Counted from the stretch's first letter, positions 8,791 through 18,060 are shown. The stretch: DNA of 64,000 nt from Pseudomonas azotoformans (GCF_001579805.1 NZ_CP014546.1:1-64000), one strand, 5' to 3'. Numbers and translations: made by a program. The notes: generated by a model not told the origin, from the sequence alone.

Positions 8791-10662
8791 ATGCACTCCA
8801 AAACCTCTAGGCGGACATTCGTGAAAGGCTTGGCCGCTGGTGGCATTCTCGGCGGCCTTGGCCTTTGGCGCACTCCTGTATGGGCGGTGACAAGTCCTGG
8901 TATGCCGAGCGTACTCTCCGGTAACGAATTTGATCTGTTTATTGGTGAAAGCCCTGTAAACATCACAGGCTCGCCTCGCACAGCTATGACCATCAACGGA
9001 TCATTGCCCGGACCGTTGCTGCGTTGGCGTGAGGGGGAGACCGTCACTCTGCGTGTAAAAAACCGTCTAGACCAAGACACATCAATCCATTGGCACGGGA
9101 TCATCTTACCCGCCAACATGGACGGTGTGCCTGGCTTGAGCTTCCATGGCATCGCACCCGATGGCATGTACGAATACAAATTCAAGCTTCATCAGAACGG
9201 AACCTACTGGTATCACAGCCACTCGGGTTTGCAGGAGCAGGCAGGCGTTTACGGTCCAATCGTCATCGATTCGAAAGAACCTGAACCGTTTCAATACGAT
9301 CGCGACTACGTGGTGATGTTGACTGACTGGACCGACGAAGATCCCAGTCGCGTTATGGCGAAGCTCAAGAAACAATCGGGCTATTACAACCATCACAAGC
9401 GCACCGTCGGAGACTTCATAGACGATGTCAGCAGCAAAGGTTGGTCTTCGACGGTAGCAGATCGAAAGATGTGGGCTGAGATGAACATGAGTCCTACTGA
9501 CCTCGGCGATGTCAGCGCGGATACCTATACCTATCTCATGAATGGCCAGGCACCCAACGGTAACTGGACTGGTATTTTCAAACCGGGTGAGAAACTCCGT
9601 CTGCGCTTTATCAACGGCTCCGCCATGAGCTATTTCGACGTCCGCATTCCTGGGTTGAAGATGACCGTGGTTGCCGCAGACGGTCAACATGTCAAGCCGG
9701 TGAGCGTCGACGAGTTTCGTATTGCGGTAGCTGAAACATATGACGTTATTGTGGAGACTGCTACTGATGAGGCTTACACCATCTTCGCTCAGTCTATGGA
9801 TCGCACAGGTTACGCCAGCGGAACACTTGCAGTGCGTGACGGCCTAAAGGCACCGATACCTGCGATTGACCCACGTCCTATAGTAACTATGGATGACATG
9901 GGGATGGGTGGTATGGCTGGTATGGACCATGGCAGCTCGGGTGGAATGAGCGGCGGCGACATGGCCGGCATGGATCACAGCAAGATGGCAGGGATGAACC
10001 AAGGTGACATGACCGGGATGACCGGCATGGACAGCGGTGACATGACTAACATGGCTGGCATGGACCACAGCAAGATGGCAGGAATGGGCAGTGGCGATAT
10101 GTCAGGGATGGCTGGCATGGGCGGTATGGGTGGAGAAATGCAGACTCATCCAGCCTCTGAAACCAACAATCCCTTGGTTGACATGCAAGCCATGAGTCCA
10201 ACGCCAAAGCTGAACGATCCTGGCATAGGCTTGCGGAACAATGGTCGTCGAGTGCTCACTTACTCCGACTTGAAAAGCACTTTCCAAGATCCTGACGGCC
10301 GCGAGCCAAATCGCACCATCGAGCTTCACCTGACCGGTCACATGGAGAAGTTTTCGTGGTCGTTCAACGGCATCAAATTCTCTGACGCCGAACCGCTGCG
10401 CCTGAAGTATGGCGAGCGTCTGCGCATCACCTTGGTGAACGACACCATGATGACCCACCCCATCCACCTTCACGGCATGTGGAGTGACCTCGAGGATGAG
10501 AACGGCAAGTTCATGGTGCGCAAGCACACGATTGATATGCCACCTGGTACCAAACGCAGCTATCGAGTCACCGCTGATGCCTTAGGCCGCTGGGCATATC
10601 ACTGCCACCTGCTTTTCCATATGGAAATGGGCATGTTCCGTGAAGTACGGGTTGATGAGTAA
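8791..10662 (+). CDS. copA: CopA, periplasmic multicopper oxidase
   Basis: 623 residues with a Tat signal (SRRTFVKGLAAGG). The copper sites are complete: HWHG (100-103), WYHSHSG (about 139-145), HPIHLHG (about 556-562) and HCHLLFHMEMGM (about 604-615). A Met-rich insert between about 367 and 455 repeats GMDHSKMAGM-type units, which bind Cu(I) in this family. It oxidises Cu(I) and sequesters copper in the periplasm. Its stop is 12 bp from the next gene, and copB follows, giving the usual copAB order. Confidence 0.96.
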   Translation: MHSKTSRRTFVKGLAAGGILGGLGLWRTPVWAVTSPGMPSVLSGNEFDLFIGESPVNITGSPRTAMTINGSLPGPLLRWREGETVTLRVKNRLDQDTSIHWHGIILPANMDGVPGLSFHGIAPDGMYEYKFKLHQNGTYWYHSHSGLQEQAGVYGPIVIDSKEPEPFQYDRDYVVMLTDWTDEDPSRVMAKLKKQSGYYNHHKRTVGDFIDDVSSKGWSSTVADRKMWAEMNMSPTDLGDVSADTYTYLMNGQAPNGNWTGIFKPGEKLRLRFINGSAMSYFDVRIPGLKMTVVAADGQHVKPVSVDEFRIAVAETYDVIVETATDEAYTIFAQSMDRTGYASGTLAVRDGLKAPIPAIDPRPIVTMDDMGMGGMAGMDHGSSGGMSGGDMAGMDHSKMAGMNQGDMTGMTGMDSGDMTNMAGMDHSKMAGMGSGDMSGMAGMGGMGGEMQTHPASETNNPLVDMQAMSPTPKLNDPGIGLRNNGRRVLTYSDLKSTFQDPDGREPNRTIELHLTGHMEKFSWSFNGIKFSDAEPLRLKYGERLRITLVNDTMMTHPIHLHGMWSDLEDENGKFMVRKHTIDMPPGTKRSYRVTADALGRWAYHCHLLFHMEMGMFREVRVDE

Positions 10663-10674
10663 AGGAGACGATCT

Positions 10675-10920
10675 GTGAGCACATACCTAAATCGTAATTC
10701 CCTCGTGGGTTGCCTCTTTGCCGCTGTCCTGCTGAGTGGACTCTCGCCCACGGTGCTGGCAAAGGAAAATGGCAGCGATCATTCAACTACTGTTCCTGCT
10801 ACAGCAACGGACAAGCCAGCAGCGGCAAACGATTCGAAGCTAGATCACGGGTCAATGGACCATAGCAAGATGAGCCATGAGTCGATGGATCATGACCAAA
10901 AAACCAAAAAGGCAGATTGA
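10675..10920 (+). CDS. Small Met/His-rich periplasmic protein between copA and copB
   Basis: 81 residues. It uses a GTG start with a strong AAAGGAGACG site 5 bp upstream. A signal peptide ([14 protein letters not shown] to VLA|KENG) is followed by a low-complexity tail with the repeat [18 protein letters not shown]. The same repeat type occurs in CopB and in the CopA insert, so it probably arose from a shared copper-binding sequence. It likely binds periplasmic copper. I know no standard gene name. Confidence 0.75.
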   Translation: MSTYLNRNSLVGCLFAAVLLSGLSPTVLAKENGSDHSTTVPATATDKPAAANDSKLDHGSMDHSKMSHESMDHDQKTKKAD

Positions 10921-10924
10921 GATC

Positions 10925-11956
10925 ATGACCAGTAAGTTTTTACGCCCAACGTTGATGGCACTTGCAGTCTCCACCGGTCCTGCATTCTTTTTTATGGCTC
11001 AAGCCGCTGAAGAGATGGATCCGTCGATGGCGATGCCATCAAGTGCGGACGCAAAGCCTTCAACTGCACAAAAATCCAAACCAGCCAAAGCGAAAGATGC
11101 CGCGATGGATCACTCCAAGATGGACCACGGCTCAATGGGAGCCATGGACCATAGCAAGATGGGGGCGATGGATCACAGCAAGATGAGCATGGATAACGGG
11201 CAAATGGACGGTATGGAAAGCATGGATGGAGGGGCGACTACCACAAGCCGAACCCCGATCCCCGTACTTACCGACGCTGACCGGGCCGCCGCTTTTCCAG
11301 ACGTACCAGGCCATGGTGTGCACGATAAAAAAATTAACTCGTTCATCCTCCTGGATAAATTTGAGTACCAAGACGCTGACAACGGCAGTGCGCTGGCTTG
11401 GGATGCAAAAGGGTGGATCGGCGGTGACGTCGACCGCCTCTGGTTGCGTTCGGAAGGTGAACGTACAAATGGCGTAACCGAAAACGCTGAACTTCAGGCT
11501 CTGTGGGGACACGCCATCGGTCCATGGTGGGATGTCGTCACCGGCATTCGACAAGACTTCAAACCTGGGTCACCTCAAACCTGGGGAGCGCTCGGTATTC
11601 AGGGCATGGCCCTCTATAACTTTGAAGCTGAAGCGACTGCTTATATTGGTGAGAACGGTCAAACCGCTGCTCGATTTGAAGGCGATTACGACATCCTGTT
11701 GACCAATCGCCTGATCTTGCAGCCGACCGCCGAAGTAAACTTGTACGGGAAAAATGATCCTCAGCGCGGCATAGGATCTGGATTGGCCAACACCGAACTA
11801 GGCCTGCGGTTGCGCTACGAAATTACTCGTCAATTCGCACCCTACATTGGAGTTAGCTGGAATCGCTCATACGGTAAGACGGCTGACCTGGCCAGCGATG
11901 AAGGGGAAAAAACAAACGAGGCCCGATTTGTAGCTGGTATTCGGATGTGGTTCTAA
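10925..11956 (+). CDS. copB: CopB, outer-membrane copper resistance protein
   Basis: 343 residues from the ATG at 10925; the frame extends 48 bp into the previous gene, but [15 protein letters not shown] is the signal-peptide start. A Met/His-rich N-terminal segment (about 60-105, with MDHSKM repeats) is followed by the CopB/PcoB beta-barrel domain. That domain starts at [17 protein letters not shown] and ends GIRMWF with an aromatic C-terminal residue, as in outer-membrane barrels. It acts with CopA in periplasmic and outer-membrane copper handling. Confidence 0.94.
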   Translation: MTSKFLRPTLMALAVSTGPAFFFMAQAAEEMDPSMAMPSSADAKPSTAQKSKPAKAKDAAMDHSKMDHGSMGAMDHSKMGAMDHSKMSMDNGQMDGMESMDGGATTTSRTPIPVLTDADRAAAFPDVPGHGVHDKKINSFILLDKFEYQDADNGSALAWDAKGWIGGDVDRLWLRSEGERTNGVTENAELQALWGHAIGPWWDVVTGIRQDFKPGSPQTWGALGIQGMALYNFEAEATAYIGENGQTAARFEGDYDILLTNRLILQPTAEVNLYGKNDPQRGIGSGLANTELGLRLRYEITRQFAPYIGVSWNRSYGKTADLASDEGEKTNEARFVAGIRMWF

Positions 11957-11990
11957 GCGATTTGAGCACTAGCCCTACGAATTCTAATGA

Positions 11991-12010
11991 TCGGGGAGTT
12001 AGCTCCCCGA
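11991..12010 (+). terminator. Hairpin after copB
   Basis: TCGGGGAG (11991-11998), TTAG, CTCCCCGA (12003-12010): a perfect GC-rich 8-bp stem 35 bp after the copB stop. It is not followed by a clear T run, so it may be a weak terminator or an mRNA-stabilising hairpin. Confidence 0.5.
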
Positions 12011-12118
12011 CTCTAGAGTAGATCCTTCAATGCAACCTTTGCAGCGGCATGAACGCTTGAGTGGAGTTCTATTGCTTCGTAGAACATCTCGCCGTCTCCA
12101 AGGGAAAAGGAAATATTC

Positions 12119-12571
12119 ATGACAGGTAGCTTCCGACTTTCAAGTCGATCTCTGCGTATCGCAACATTCGCCGCGCTGTTCATTGGCTCAACGGCTCAAG
12201 CGGCGCAGGCCCTCACCATCGATGTGCATCGTGATGCAAACTGCGGATGTTGCAAAAAATGGATTCAGCATCTTGAGGCCAATGGCTTCACCGTCATCGA
12301 TCATGAAGAAACCAACATGAGTGCTCTCAAACAAGATCTGGGTGTCGCTCCACGACTCTCGTCTTGTCACACCGCGATGATCAACGGGAAGTTTGTTGAA
12401 GGCCACGTGCCAGCTGAGCAAATAATTGCGATGAGTAAACGCGACGACCTTCTCGGGATCGCTGCTCCTGGCATGCCACCTGGTTCTCCAGGAATGGAAG
12501 TCGACGGAGTGCATGAGGCCCTACCAGATAATCGGCCTGACCAAAGCTGGCACAGATCAGGTCATTGCTGA
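12119..12571 (+). CDS. DUF411 metal-binding protein, frameshifted near its C-terminus
   Basis: 150 residues as read. A signal peptide (to AQAAQA) is followed by the DUF411 domain: DVHRDANCGCCKKWIQHL, with its Cys cluster, then SCHTAMINGKFVEGHVPAE and GMPPGSPGME. The last 21 residues look foreign. Removing one C from the CCC at 12519-12521 restores a normal ending, AYQIIGLTKAGTDQVIAEYP, with a stop at 12585-12587. The protein is a periplasmic metal-binding protein often found in copper clusters. The indel is real decay or a sequencing error. Confidence 0.82.
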   Translation: MTGSFRLSSRSLRIATFAALFIGSTAQAAQALTIDVHRDANCGCCKKWIQHLEANGFTVIDHEETNMSALKQDLGVAPRLSSCHTAMINGKFVEGHVPAEQIIAMSKRDDLLGIAAPGMPPGSPGMEVDGVHEALPDNRPDQSWHRSGHC

Positions 12572-12587
12572 GTACCCTCAAAACTAA

Positions 12588-12906
12588 TCCCACCCCATCC
12601 CTCCCGTCACAGCATGGTCAGCGTTCATGACCATGCAGCGGGACATGCTCCTTCGATTTCATTCTCAAGCCATGGCTAAAGACGATCAACAGCCGTCGTA
12701 AAGGCATGCTTGTGCCTAATCAGATAACCCCGAACCGCAGTCCTCAATAAGAATTTGAGATGATCCCATCCTCCGCATGCTGACAAGCACTGCGCAGTTG
12801 ATCGCGATAGTGTTAAGTTCGGAGATGGCGTTGCACCCTCAGCGTACCTTCCCGAATCAGGACATCTGTCTCGGCTGAAACAGTAGAAAACGTAAATGAC
12901 GGTGGC
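12588..12906. other. Intergenic region after the DUF411 gene
   Basis: 319 bp separating convergent genes. A 9-bp inverted repeat, GCATGGTCA (12612-12620) and TGACCATGC (12628-12636), could end the rightward transcript. Nothing else is recognisable. Confidence 0.45.
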
Positions 12907-13089
12907 TTAAGAGTTCTTTTTTTGAAGGCTCTTCAGACGTAGGGTCGCGCGTTGTACAGCGGCCATTTTTTCTGGACGCTTCATTCGTTTCCATTTTCTG
13001 ATGTCTTCCTTGGTGCGACCGCAGCTAACGCACAGTTCGCTGTTCAGCTGGCAAACAGAAATACAGGGATTTTCGATGTCCTTTGCCAT
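12907..13089 (-). CDS. DUF1289 small Cys-rich protein
   Basis: 60 residues: IENPCISVCQLNSELCVSCGRT then EDIRKWKRMKRPEKMAAV. This is the DUF1289 pattern of four Cys followed by a conserved W and basic helix. It lies 43 bp after dmeF on the same strand and is probably the last gene of the dmeRF operon. Its function is unknown; a small metal site is likely. Confidence 0.82.
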   Translation of the reverse strand: MAKDIENPCISVCQLNSELCVSCGRTKEDIRKWKRMKRPEKMAAVQRATLRLKSLQKKNS

Positions 13090-13132
13090 TGTTCAATTCC
13101 TCGTCGAACTTATGCGTGCTGCGGGTTCATAG

Positions 13133-14086
13133 CTAAGCCAGAACGATCTGATCAGGTGCGTCAGCGCCCAACTTCGTGCGGTACTCAACTGTCAGATGAG
13201 TGATCTCATGAACCGTCGCAAGCCGTTCTCGTATGTTTTCTGCATTGACTGCTGGGCTGCCCAGAACACTCACAATCGCGGCGCGGGCTTGCGGCCCAAC
13301 CTGCCAGACATGAAGATCAATGATCGAAGCATCTCCCGGTCGCTCAACCAGTTCACGAATCTCTTCAGCGACATGATCATCTGTCTGGTCGAGCAATACA
13401 CCCGAAGTCACCCGCATCAACGACCAAGCCCAGCGTGCAATCACAACGGCACCCACAATCCCCATTGCAGGGTCGAGCCATACCCAACCAAGGTACCGAC
13501 CAGCAAGAAGGGCTGCGATGGCCAGAACCGAAGTCAGTGCATCTGCAATGACGTGAACGTATGCAGAGCGCAAATTATTGTCGTGACCATGCGCATGGTG
13601 AGACTCATCGTGGCCGTGGTCATGCCCATGGTGATGATCATGACCGCCAGACAGCAAAAGCGCGCTCACCACATTCACTGCTAGTCCGACAATTGCGATT
13701 AGAGTCGCTGTCCCGAATTGCACTTGAGTCGGTTGAAAGAGACGAAACAGCGACTCTCCAGCAATTCCCAAGGAAACCAGTCCCAAAATCAGAGCAGAAG
13801 CGAAGCCACCCAAGTCTCCTACCTTGCCAGTTCCAAAACTGTAGCGAGCACTTGAGGCATGTCTTTTCGCGTACGCGTAAGCAGCTGCGGCTATGCCCAG
13901 CGCTCCTGCATGCGTTGCCATGTGAAAACCATCGGCAAGCAACGCCATTGAGCCAGTGAGATAACCTGCGGTGATTTCAGCAACCATCATTACGACGGTC
14001 AGGGCCACCACCCACAAGGTTCGCTTGGCGTTTTCTTCATGTGATTTCCCAAGGAACATATGGTCGTGTGAATAGTCGGTGCTCAT
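13133..14086 (-). CDS. dmeF: DmeF-type cation diffusion facilitator (Co/Ni efflux)
   Basis: 317 residues with six predicted membrane segments. The transport-site motifs are present (ALLADGFHMATHAG in TM2; HVIADALTSVLA in TM5). A His-rich loop lies between TM4 and TM5 (GGHDHHHGHDHGHDESHHAHGHD, about 148-170). The C-terminal domain is of the CDF type. The His-rich loop and the adjacent CsoR/RcnR-family repressor are the DmeRF arrangement, which exports Co(II) and Ni(II) in other Proteobacteria. The metal is inferred from that context. Confidence 0.88.
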   Translation of the reverse strand: MSTDYSHDHMFLGKSHEENAKRTLWVVALTVVMMVAEITAGYLTGSMALLADGFHMATHAGALGIAAAAYAYAKRHASSARYSFGTGKVGDLGGFASALILGLVSLGIAGESLFRLFQPTQVQFGTATLIAIVGLAVNVVSALLLSGGHDHHHGHDHGHDESHHAHGHDNNLRSAYVHVIADALTSVLAIAALLAGRYLGWVWLDPAMGIVGAVVIARWAWSLMRVTSGVLLDQTDDHVAEEIRELVERPGDASIIDLHVWQVGPQARAAIVSVLGSPAVNAENIRERLATVHEITHLTVEYRTKLGADAPDQIVLA

Positions 14087-14097
14087 CGAGGCAGATC

Positions 14098-14373
14098 CTA
14101 TTTGGAATAGCGGCGAATGGCTTCGAGCAGCTCGTCGACACCTTTCGCTCTTTCGTCGTTGCTGAGTGTCGGATTCGCGACGTGTTCACGAGCGTGGTCT
14201 TCGATAATTTCATCCATCAGCCCATTGATAGCGCCACGGGCAGAAGCGACCAAAAGCAAGGTTTTCGAGCAGTCATCATCAGAGTCGAGTGCTCGCTCAA
14301 TCGCCTGGATTTGCCCAGCGATTCGCTTTACGCGCTTAAGAAGATCGTCTTTGCTTGATCTGACATGACCCAT
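14098..14373 (-). CDS. dmeR: DmeR, CsoR/RcnR-family metal-sensing repressor
   Basis: 91 residues. It has the all-helical CsoR/RcnR fold: KDDLLKRVKRIAGQIQAIERAL, Cys in DDDCSKTLLLVASARGAINGL, and IIEDHAREHV. The His near the N-terminus (MGHVRSS) and Cys35 fit the metal site of RcnR/DmeR-like sensors. It is encoded 11 bp upstream of dmeF and should repress the dmeRF transcript. A C7 tract just before its start codon is the likely operator. Confidence 0.87.
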   Translation of the reverse strand: MGHVRSSKDDLLKRVKRIAGQIQAIERALDSDDDCSKTLLLVASARGAINGLMDEIIEDHAREHVANPTLSNDERAKGVDELLEAIRRYSK

Positions 14374-14374
14374 A

Positions 14375-14391
14375 CCATACCCCCCCTACCT
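14375..14391 (-). promoter_or_regulatory. DmeR/RcnR-type G-tract operator overlapping the ribosome site
   Basis: On the minus strand the sequence is GGTAGGGGGGGTATGGT, ending just before the dmeR ATG. RcnR-family operators are a run of 5-7 G flanked by AT-containing half-sites. The G run lies 6-12 bases before the ATG, where the Shine-Dalgarno site should be, and no other AGGAG-like motif is visible. Operator and ribosome site therefore appear to be the same sequence. Confidence 0.6.
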
Positions 14392-14492
14392 ATATTGAGA
14401 GTATGATCACACGTTCCAATTAGCCATACAACCCCAGGGATGCTCGCCGCCGCGTTGCAAACGCCTGGATATACCAACAGTTTTTTCAATCC

Positions 14493-14519
14493 AAAAAAAG
14501 GCGCCACTAGGGCGCCTAA
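14493..14519 (-). terminator. Rho-independent terminator after oprD
   Basis: Read on the minus strand: AGGCGCC, CTAGT, GGCGCCT, then seven T. It lies about 80 bp after the oprD-like stop and is a textbook intrinsic terminator. Confidence 0.85.
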
Positions 14520-14600
14520 GCCGTCTCCAAACCAAAGGAGAAACAAAGAGACGGGGTGTATCGGGGATACCGGACAGTTAATGCCGATGGCTAATGCCCG

Positions 14601-15926
14601 TTAGAGGAGTTGCAGTGGATATTCAACAATCAGTCGGACCTCGTCCAAATCAGATTCGAAATCGGTAGCTCGTGTTGTTGCTTGGCGAACACGTAAAGAC
14701 ATGTCCTTCAGTGAGCCGGACTGGATGACGTATTTGGCCTCTATGTCTCGCTCCCAACGCTTTTGGTCCTGCAATGGGGCACCGTCCGCTCCGCGACGCA
14801 TGTACACGCTGTTCGCGTTGGAATAGTCCGCATCCCAACCCTTAGCGTAGCGGGTCATGAAGCTGAGACCGGGGATGCCGAAAGCCTGCATATCTAGATC
14901 GTAGCGCAGCTGCAAGGATTGCTCTTTCGGTGAGTTGAAATCGCTGTACTGAATGGAGTTATCCAAGAAAATCGAGTCTGATTGGCGTAGGTAGTCAAAG
15001 TCGTCGTTACCATTATTGCGCTGATACCCAACGGTCACGGTATGCGCTCCGAATTTGACCCCGGTCTTGCCGCTCCAGATGTTGTTATCGAAGCTTCCCA
15101 GAAGTTTTTTACCCTCATCAACCGCTCGGTAGTAATTAAAGCCACCGATTAGCGATACGCTGTCTGAGAGCGGATAGTTCAATGTGGTGCCTGCGTAATA
15201 CTGGTTCCACACATCCTTGAATTGGCTGGTGTAAAGACTCACACCTACGTGCTCATTGACCGTGTAATCGCCCCCTAGATAAGCGATCCACGGAGCATCT
15301 ACTGCACCGGCGTAGAAAGTCGAAAAGCCGTCACGCATGCCACTGGAATTGGGTTGGCTCATCGCATGCAGCCGACCCCCTTGAAGGGTCAGGTCTTTGA
15401 TGCTGGTATTGGTGAACGTTGCGCCACGAAAACTCTCAGGGAGGAGTCGGGAATCCCCATAGGCCACGACAGGTGTCGATGGAAATACGTCCCCTACCTT
15501 GACGACTGTATCCAGGAAGCGCACTTTTGCGGCCCCGCCTACTTTTGAGTAGGAGTCTTCAGGTTGGCCTTTGCTATTGTGCGGCAAGACATCGACTGAG
15601 CTACGGGCTCCCGAGCGACCATCACCTGAATCGAGCTTGAGGCCTTCCATTGCAAACGCATCAATGCCGAAGCCTACCGTACCTTGAGTAAAGCCCGATT
15701 CGAATCGGCCAATGATGCCATGAGCCCATTCGGCTGAGTAACCATTGCCCGTGGGGCTTGACTGGCCCTTTCGATAATCACGATTGAGATAGAGATTCCG
15801 ATTCAGAATACTAAAGGTGCTCCCCTCAATGAACCCTTCAGGTTTTTGCTCCACAGCTACTGCAACTTGCCCCATGCTCATGCCAAGGGCAATGAGAGAA
15901 AGACCATAAATGCTTTTATTGTTCAT
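14601..15926 (-). CDS. OprD-family outer-membrane porin
   Basis: 441 residues with a signal peptide (to QVAVA|VEQKP). It shows OprD features: FIEGSTFSILNRNLYLNRDYR, EWAHGIIGRFESGFTQGTVGFGIDA, KVGGAAKVRF, and a C-terminal barrel strand VRLIVEYPLQLL. OprD porins form 18-stranded channels for small carboxylates or amino acids. A copper box at 16069-16084 lies on the same strand about 143 bp upstream of its ATG, so it is probably copper-regulated along with its neighbours. The substrate cannot be deduced. Confidence 0.9.
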   Translation of the reverse strand: MNNKSIYGLSLIALGMSMGQVAVAVEQKPEGFIEGSTFSILNRNLYLNRDYRKGQSSPTGNGYSAEWAHGIIGRFESGFTQGTVGFGIDAFAMEGLKLDSGDGRSGARSSVDVLPHNSKGQPEDSYSKVGGAAKVRFLDTVVKVGDVFPSTPVVAYGDSRLLPESFRGATFTNTSIKDLTLQGGRLHAMSQPNSSGMRDGFSTFYAGAVDAPWIAYLGGDYTVNEHVGVSLYTSQFKDVWNQYYAGTTLNYPLSDSVSLIGGFNYYRAVDEGKKLLGSFDNNIWSGKTGVKFGAHTVTVGYQRNNGNDDFDYLRQSDSIFLDNSIQYSDFNSPKEQSLQLRYDLDMQAFGIPGLSFMTRYAKGWDADYSNANSVYMRRGADGAPLQDQKRWERDIEAKYVIQSGSLKDMSLRVRQATTRATDFESDLDEVRLIVEYPLQLL

Positions 15927-16068
15927 TTAACACTCCAGGCTTTAGCTTGGCAGAGTTTCTTTATGAAATATTTTTTATAATTATAAAAAGCCACCAGCAC
16001 GTGAGGATTTCTCCTACGTGCCGGCAGACATAATTTCATACAATAGATAACTCCAGCGTGACCTGAAA

Positions 16069-16084
16069 ATTACTTCTATGTCAG
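16069..16084 (-). promoter_or_regulatory. CopR box upstream of oprD
   Basis: On the minus strand: CTGACATAGAAGTAAT. It lies in the 218-bp gap between the DUF2790 gene and oprD, oriented toward oprD. Confidence 0.65.
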
Positions 16085-16144
16085 CGAACAGTAAGCAGGC
16101 TCAAAACATACCGAACAAACTGGCGCAGCTAGGGCCAACGCTAA

Positions 16145-16477
16145 CTAGCTTCCGTGAGGGCAGTTAGTACCCATAACCTTGTATTCCAGGGTGTTGAGCT
16201 TGCCCGCCGAATCTTCATAGGTCATGCGCGAAGGAGCTACGCCACAGGTTTTATTGGCTTGAGTGGTACTGATTACCTTCTGGACATCGAGGTTCATTCC
16301 ATATTCATAATGAACAACTTCAGGTGTCGTCTTTCCATTTTCTAAGGCGTACTGTTCCATCGCCTTCTGGTTCTCTTGCATCATTCGACCATAAACACGG
16401 TCACCACCTCCTTCAGCCATGGCCAAAGAAGACAAGGTCAAGATGGAAACGGCAAAAAAAGCTTTTAGTGATTTCAT
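16145..16477 (-). CDS. DUF2790 periplasmic protein with PtrA-like N-terminus
   Basis: 110 residues. A signal peptide (cut near SSLAMA|EGGGDR) is followed by the same mature start as the PtrA-like proteins, EGGGDRVYGRMMQENQKAME. The DUF2790 domain follows (YEYGMNLDVQKVISTTQ, CGVAPSRMTYEDSAGKLNTL, GTNCPHGS) with two Cys. DUF2790 genes are frequent near Pseudomonas copper loci. A copper box lies on its strand at 16551-16566. Function is unknown; periplasmic metal stress is the likely setting. Confidence 0.87.
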   Translation of the reverse strand: MKSLKAFFAVSILTLSSLAMAEGGGDRVYGRMMQENQKAMEQYALENGKTTPEVVHYEYGMNLDVQKVISTTQANKTCGVAPSRMTYEDSAGKLNTLEYKVMGTNCPHGS

Positions 16478-16795
16478 GATTTTCTCCTAGTGTTCACTTA
16501 CTTCTGACTAGAGGATAACCAGTGATGCCTTTCAGAAAGCTGCCGCGAATATTACATATGCGTAAGGTGTCCCTCAGCACTGGTGAGCTCGACTATTAGA
16601 ATTTTAACTTGTTGGCGAAGTAGGCTGAATATGTCAGATAAGCATTAAAGATCAACTCGAGTTTCTCACGAAATACCCAAGCTTTTTTTATTAAAGATAC
16701 ATCTCATCTATATTATGGACAGCTGCTTGGACTGCTCCATATGGATGAGTGGTTTGAGCGCAGTAAGATGAGACGAGGAACGTGTTACAAAAGCC
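16478..16795. other. Intergenic region between the DUF2790 gene and the two-gene module
   Basis: 318 bp. It holds the DUF2790 promoter with its copper box and the 3' side of the leftward two-gene module. AT-rich segments at 16600-16720 show no coding sequence. Confidence 0.45.
16551..16566 (-). promoter_or_regulatory. CopR box upstream of the DUF2790 gene
   Basis: On the minus strand: CTTACGCATATGTAAT followed by ATTCGC. Two positions of the left half differ from CTGACA, but the right half is perfect. It lies 73 bp upstream of the DUF2790 start. Confidence 0.6.
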
Positions 16796-18058
16796 TTATA
16801 GGCTGAGAATATTAGGGGCTACGTTGAGTACCGAAAACACCATCGCTAGGATAGCCTTTAACAGCCATAAGAAATCGTCCCAGTATTTTATCGCGGCTAG
16901 CAGCAAAGCACCGACGATTGGAAGCAGGGACAACCCCTTCAGCAACCGAAAGGTCCTGGTGAGGGTTCGGCCTTGCTTGTCGACTTGATCGATGGTGATC
17001 CTGAGCAGCCCCTGAAGTTTCGGGGGATATGTTTTTATCTTGTCCTTGAAATCATCGAAAATGACATTGAAGCTGTGCAGCAGGCGCTCCGTTTGCAGCA
17101 TTTGATTGTGGAGGATCGCAAGTAGAACCACAGAAACAACTGCCAGCCCAAGGACAAGGATAAAACCTTCGAATTTTGAGGTTGTTTTCTCCAACACGAC
17201 CAAACCCGCTAGCGATATCGGCAGGGCGAGCATCTTGCCGGCGATGTCGCCCAGCACCCCGCTAAGCTTGGTGCCATAGTCGATTTCAGCTTGGGCCACC
17301 TCGCGCCGGGCCCGCTCAAACGAGAAGCTATAGACGTAGGTTTGCAGATTCGCGCGGTATGTGGCGAGGACCTCCCGCCACTCCCGCACGATCACCAAGA
17401 ACAGATTGGGCTCGCTCTCAAACTTCTCGATGACGCTAGCCACCGCCATCCGAATCATTAATTTTCGTTCGGAGAGGTGTGCCTTATTTTCGTTTTTTCG
17501 ATTGAGTATTTCTTCCAACAAGCTCAGGTGATTGAGCTCATAGTCAAGAACCTTGATGTCAACCTGGGTAGGTAACAGAAAAGTTCTCGGAGGCTTAGCC
17601 CCATCGGGAGGCAAGGCAAAGAACAGATTAAAACCATCTTGGCTGCTGTCTTTGTCGACACCGATCGCTAGCAGTGCAAGCAGCTCGATCAGCCGGCAGA
17701 CGCGCCTGAGCGCCTTAATCGTCGGAGGCTCGATGTCATCACTATCTGCCCAACAGAGCTCAACAATGTATACGTTGCTCGGGAATTGCCCCTTGCCCAA
17801 TGAGCCATTGCGAGCGACAAACTCGCCTAAGTTCGCGTAGAACCGGCCAGACTCGTTCGATGGCAAGCGAAACTCAATATCGAGAGAGTCTGCTTCTTCA
17901 GAGCAATGCTCGAACTTGCCATAGGCTGCGGGCAGGCCATCGCACATTCGCAACGCACCGATAATGTCGGGCGTTGGCATCCCCTCATAGCGGATGACTC
18001 CGTCCTCAATGGTGGGCGCTCCAATGGCGCGGTAGAGAGCTACCACATTAGAAAACAT
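16796..18058 (-). CDS. Unknown protein with C-terminal membrane segments, partner of the NdpA-like gene
   Basis: 420 residues, not recognised. The first ~270 residues are soluble and mixed alpha/beta, with a helical section (REVAQAEIDYGTKLSGVL). The C-terminal third is membrane-anchored: LALPISLAGLVVL, then FILVLGLAVVSVVLLAIL (about 295-312), and LLPIVGALLLAAI with LLKAILAMVFSVL near the end (about 376-411). It starts 2 bp after the stop of the NdpA-like gene, so the two are strictly coupled. The pattern of a soluble sensor-like domain plus a membrane tail resembles effector proteins of bacterial defence modules, but this is only an analogy. Confidence 0.7.
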   Translation of the reverse strand: MFSNVVALYRAIGAPTIEDGVIRYEGMPTPDIIGALRMCDGLPAAYGKFEHCSEEADSLDIEFRLPSNESGRFYANLGEFVARNGSLGKGQFPSNVYIVELCWADSDDIEPPTIKALRRVCRLIELLALLAIGVDKDSSQDGFNLFFALPPDGAKPPRTFLLPTQVDIKVLDYELNHLSLLEEILNRKNENKAHLSERKLMIRMAVASVIEKFESEPNLFLVIVREWREVLATYRANLQTYVYSFSFERARREVAQAEIDYGTKLSGVLGDIAGKMLALPISLAGLVVLEKTTSKFEGFILVLGLAVVSVVLLAILHNQMLQTERLLHSFNVIFDDFKDKIKTYPPKLQGLLRITIDQVDKQGRTLTRTFRLLKGLSLLPIVGALLLAAIKYWDDFLWLLKAILAMVFSVLNVAPNILSL

Positions 18059-18060
18059 TC

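Noticed and set aside
9890..10140. Tandem DNA repeat array in copA
   Set aside because: The repetition encodes the Met-rich insert normal for CopA proteins.
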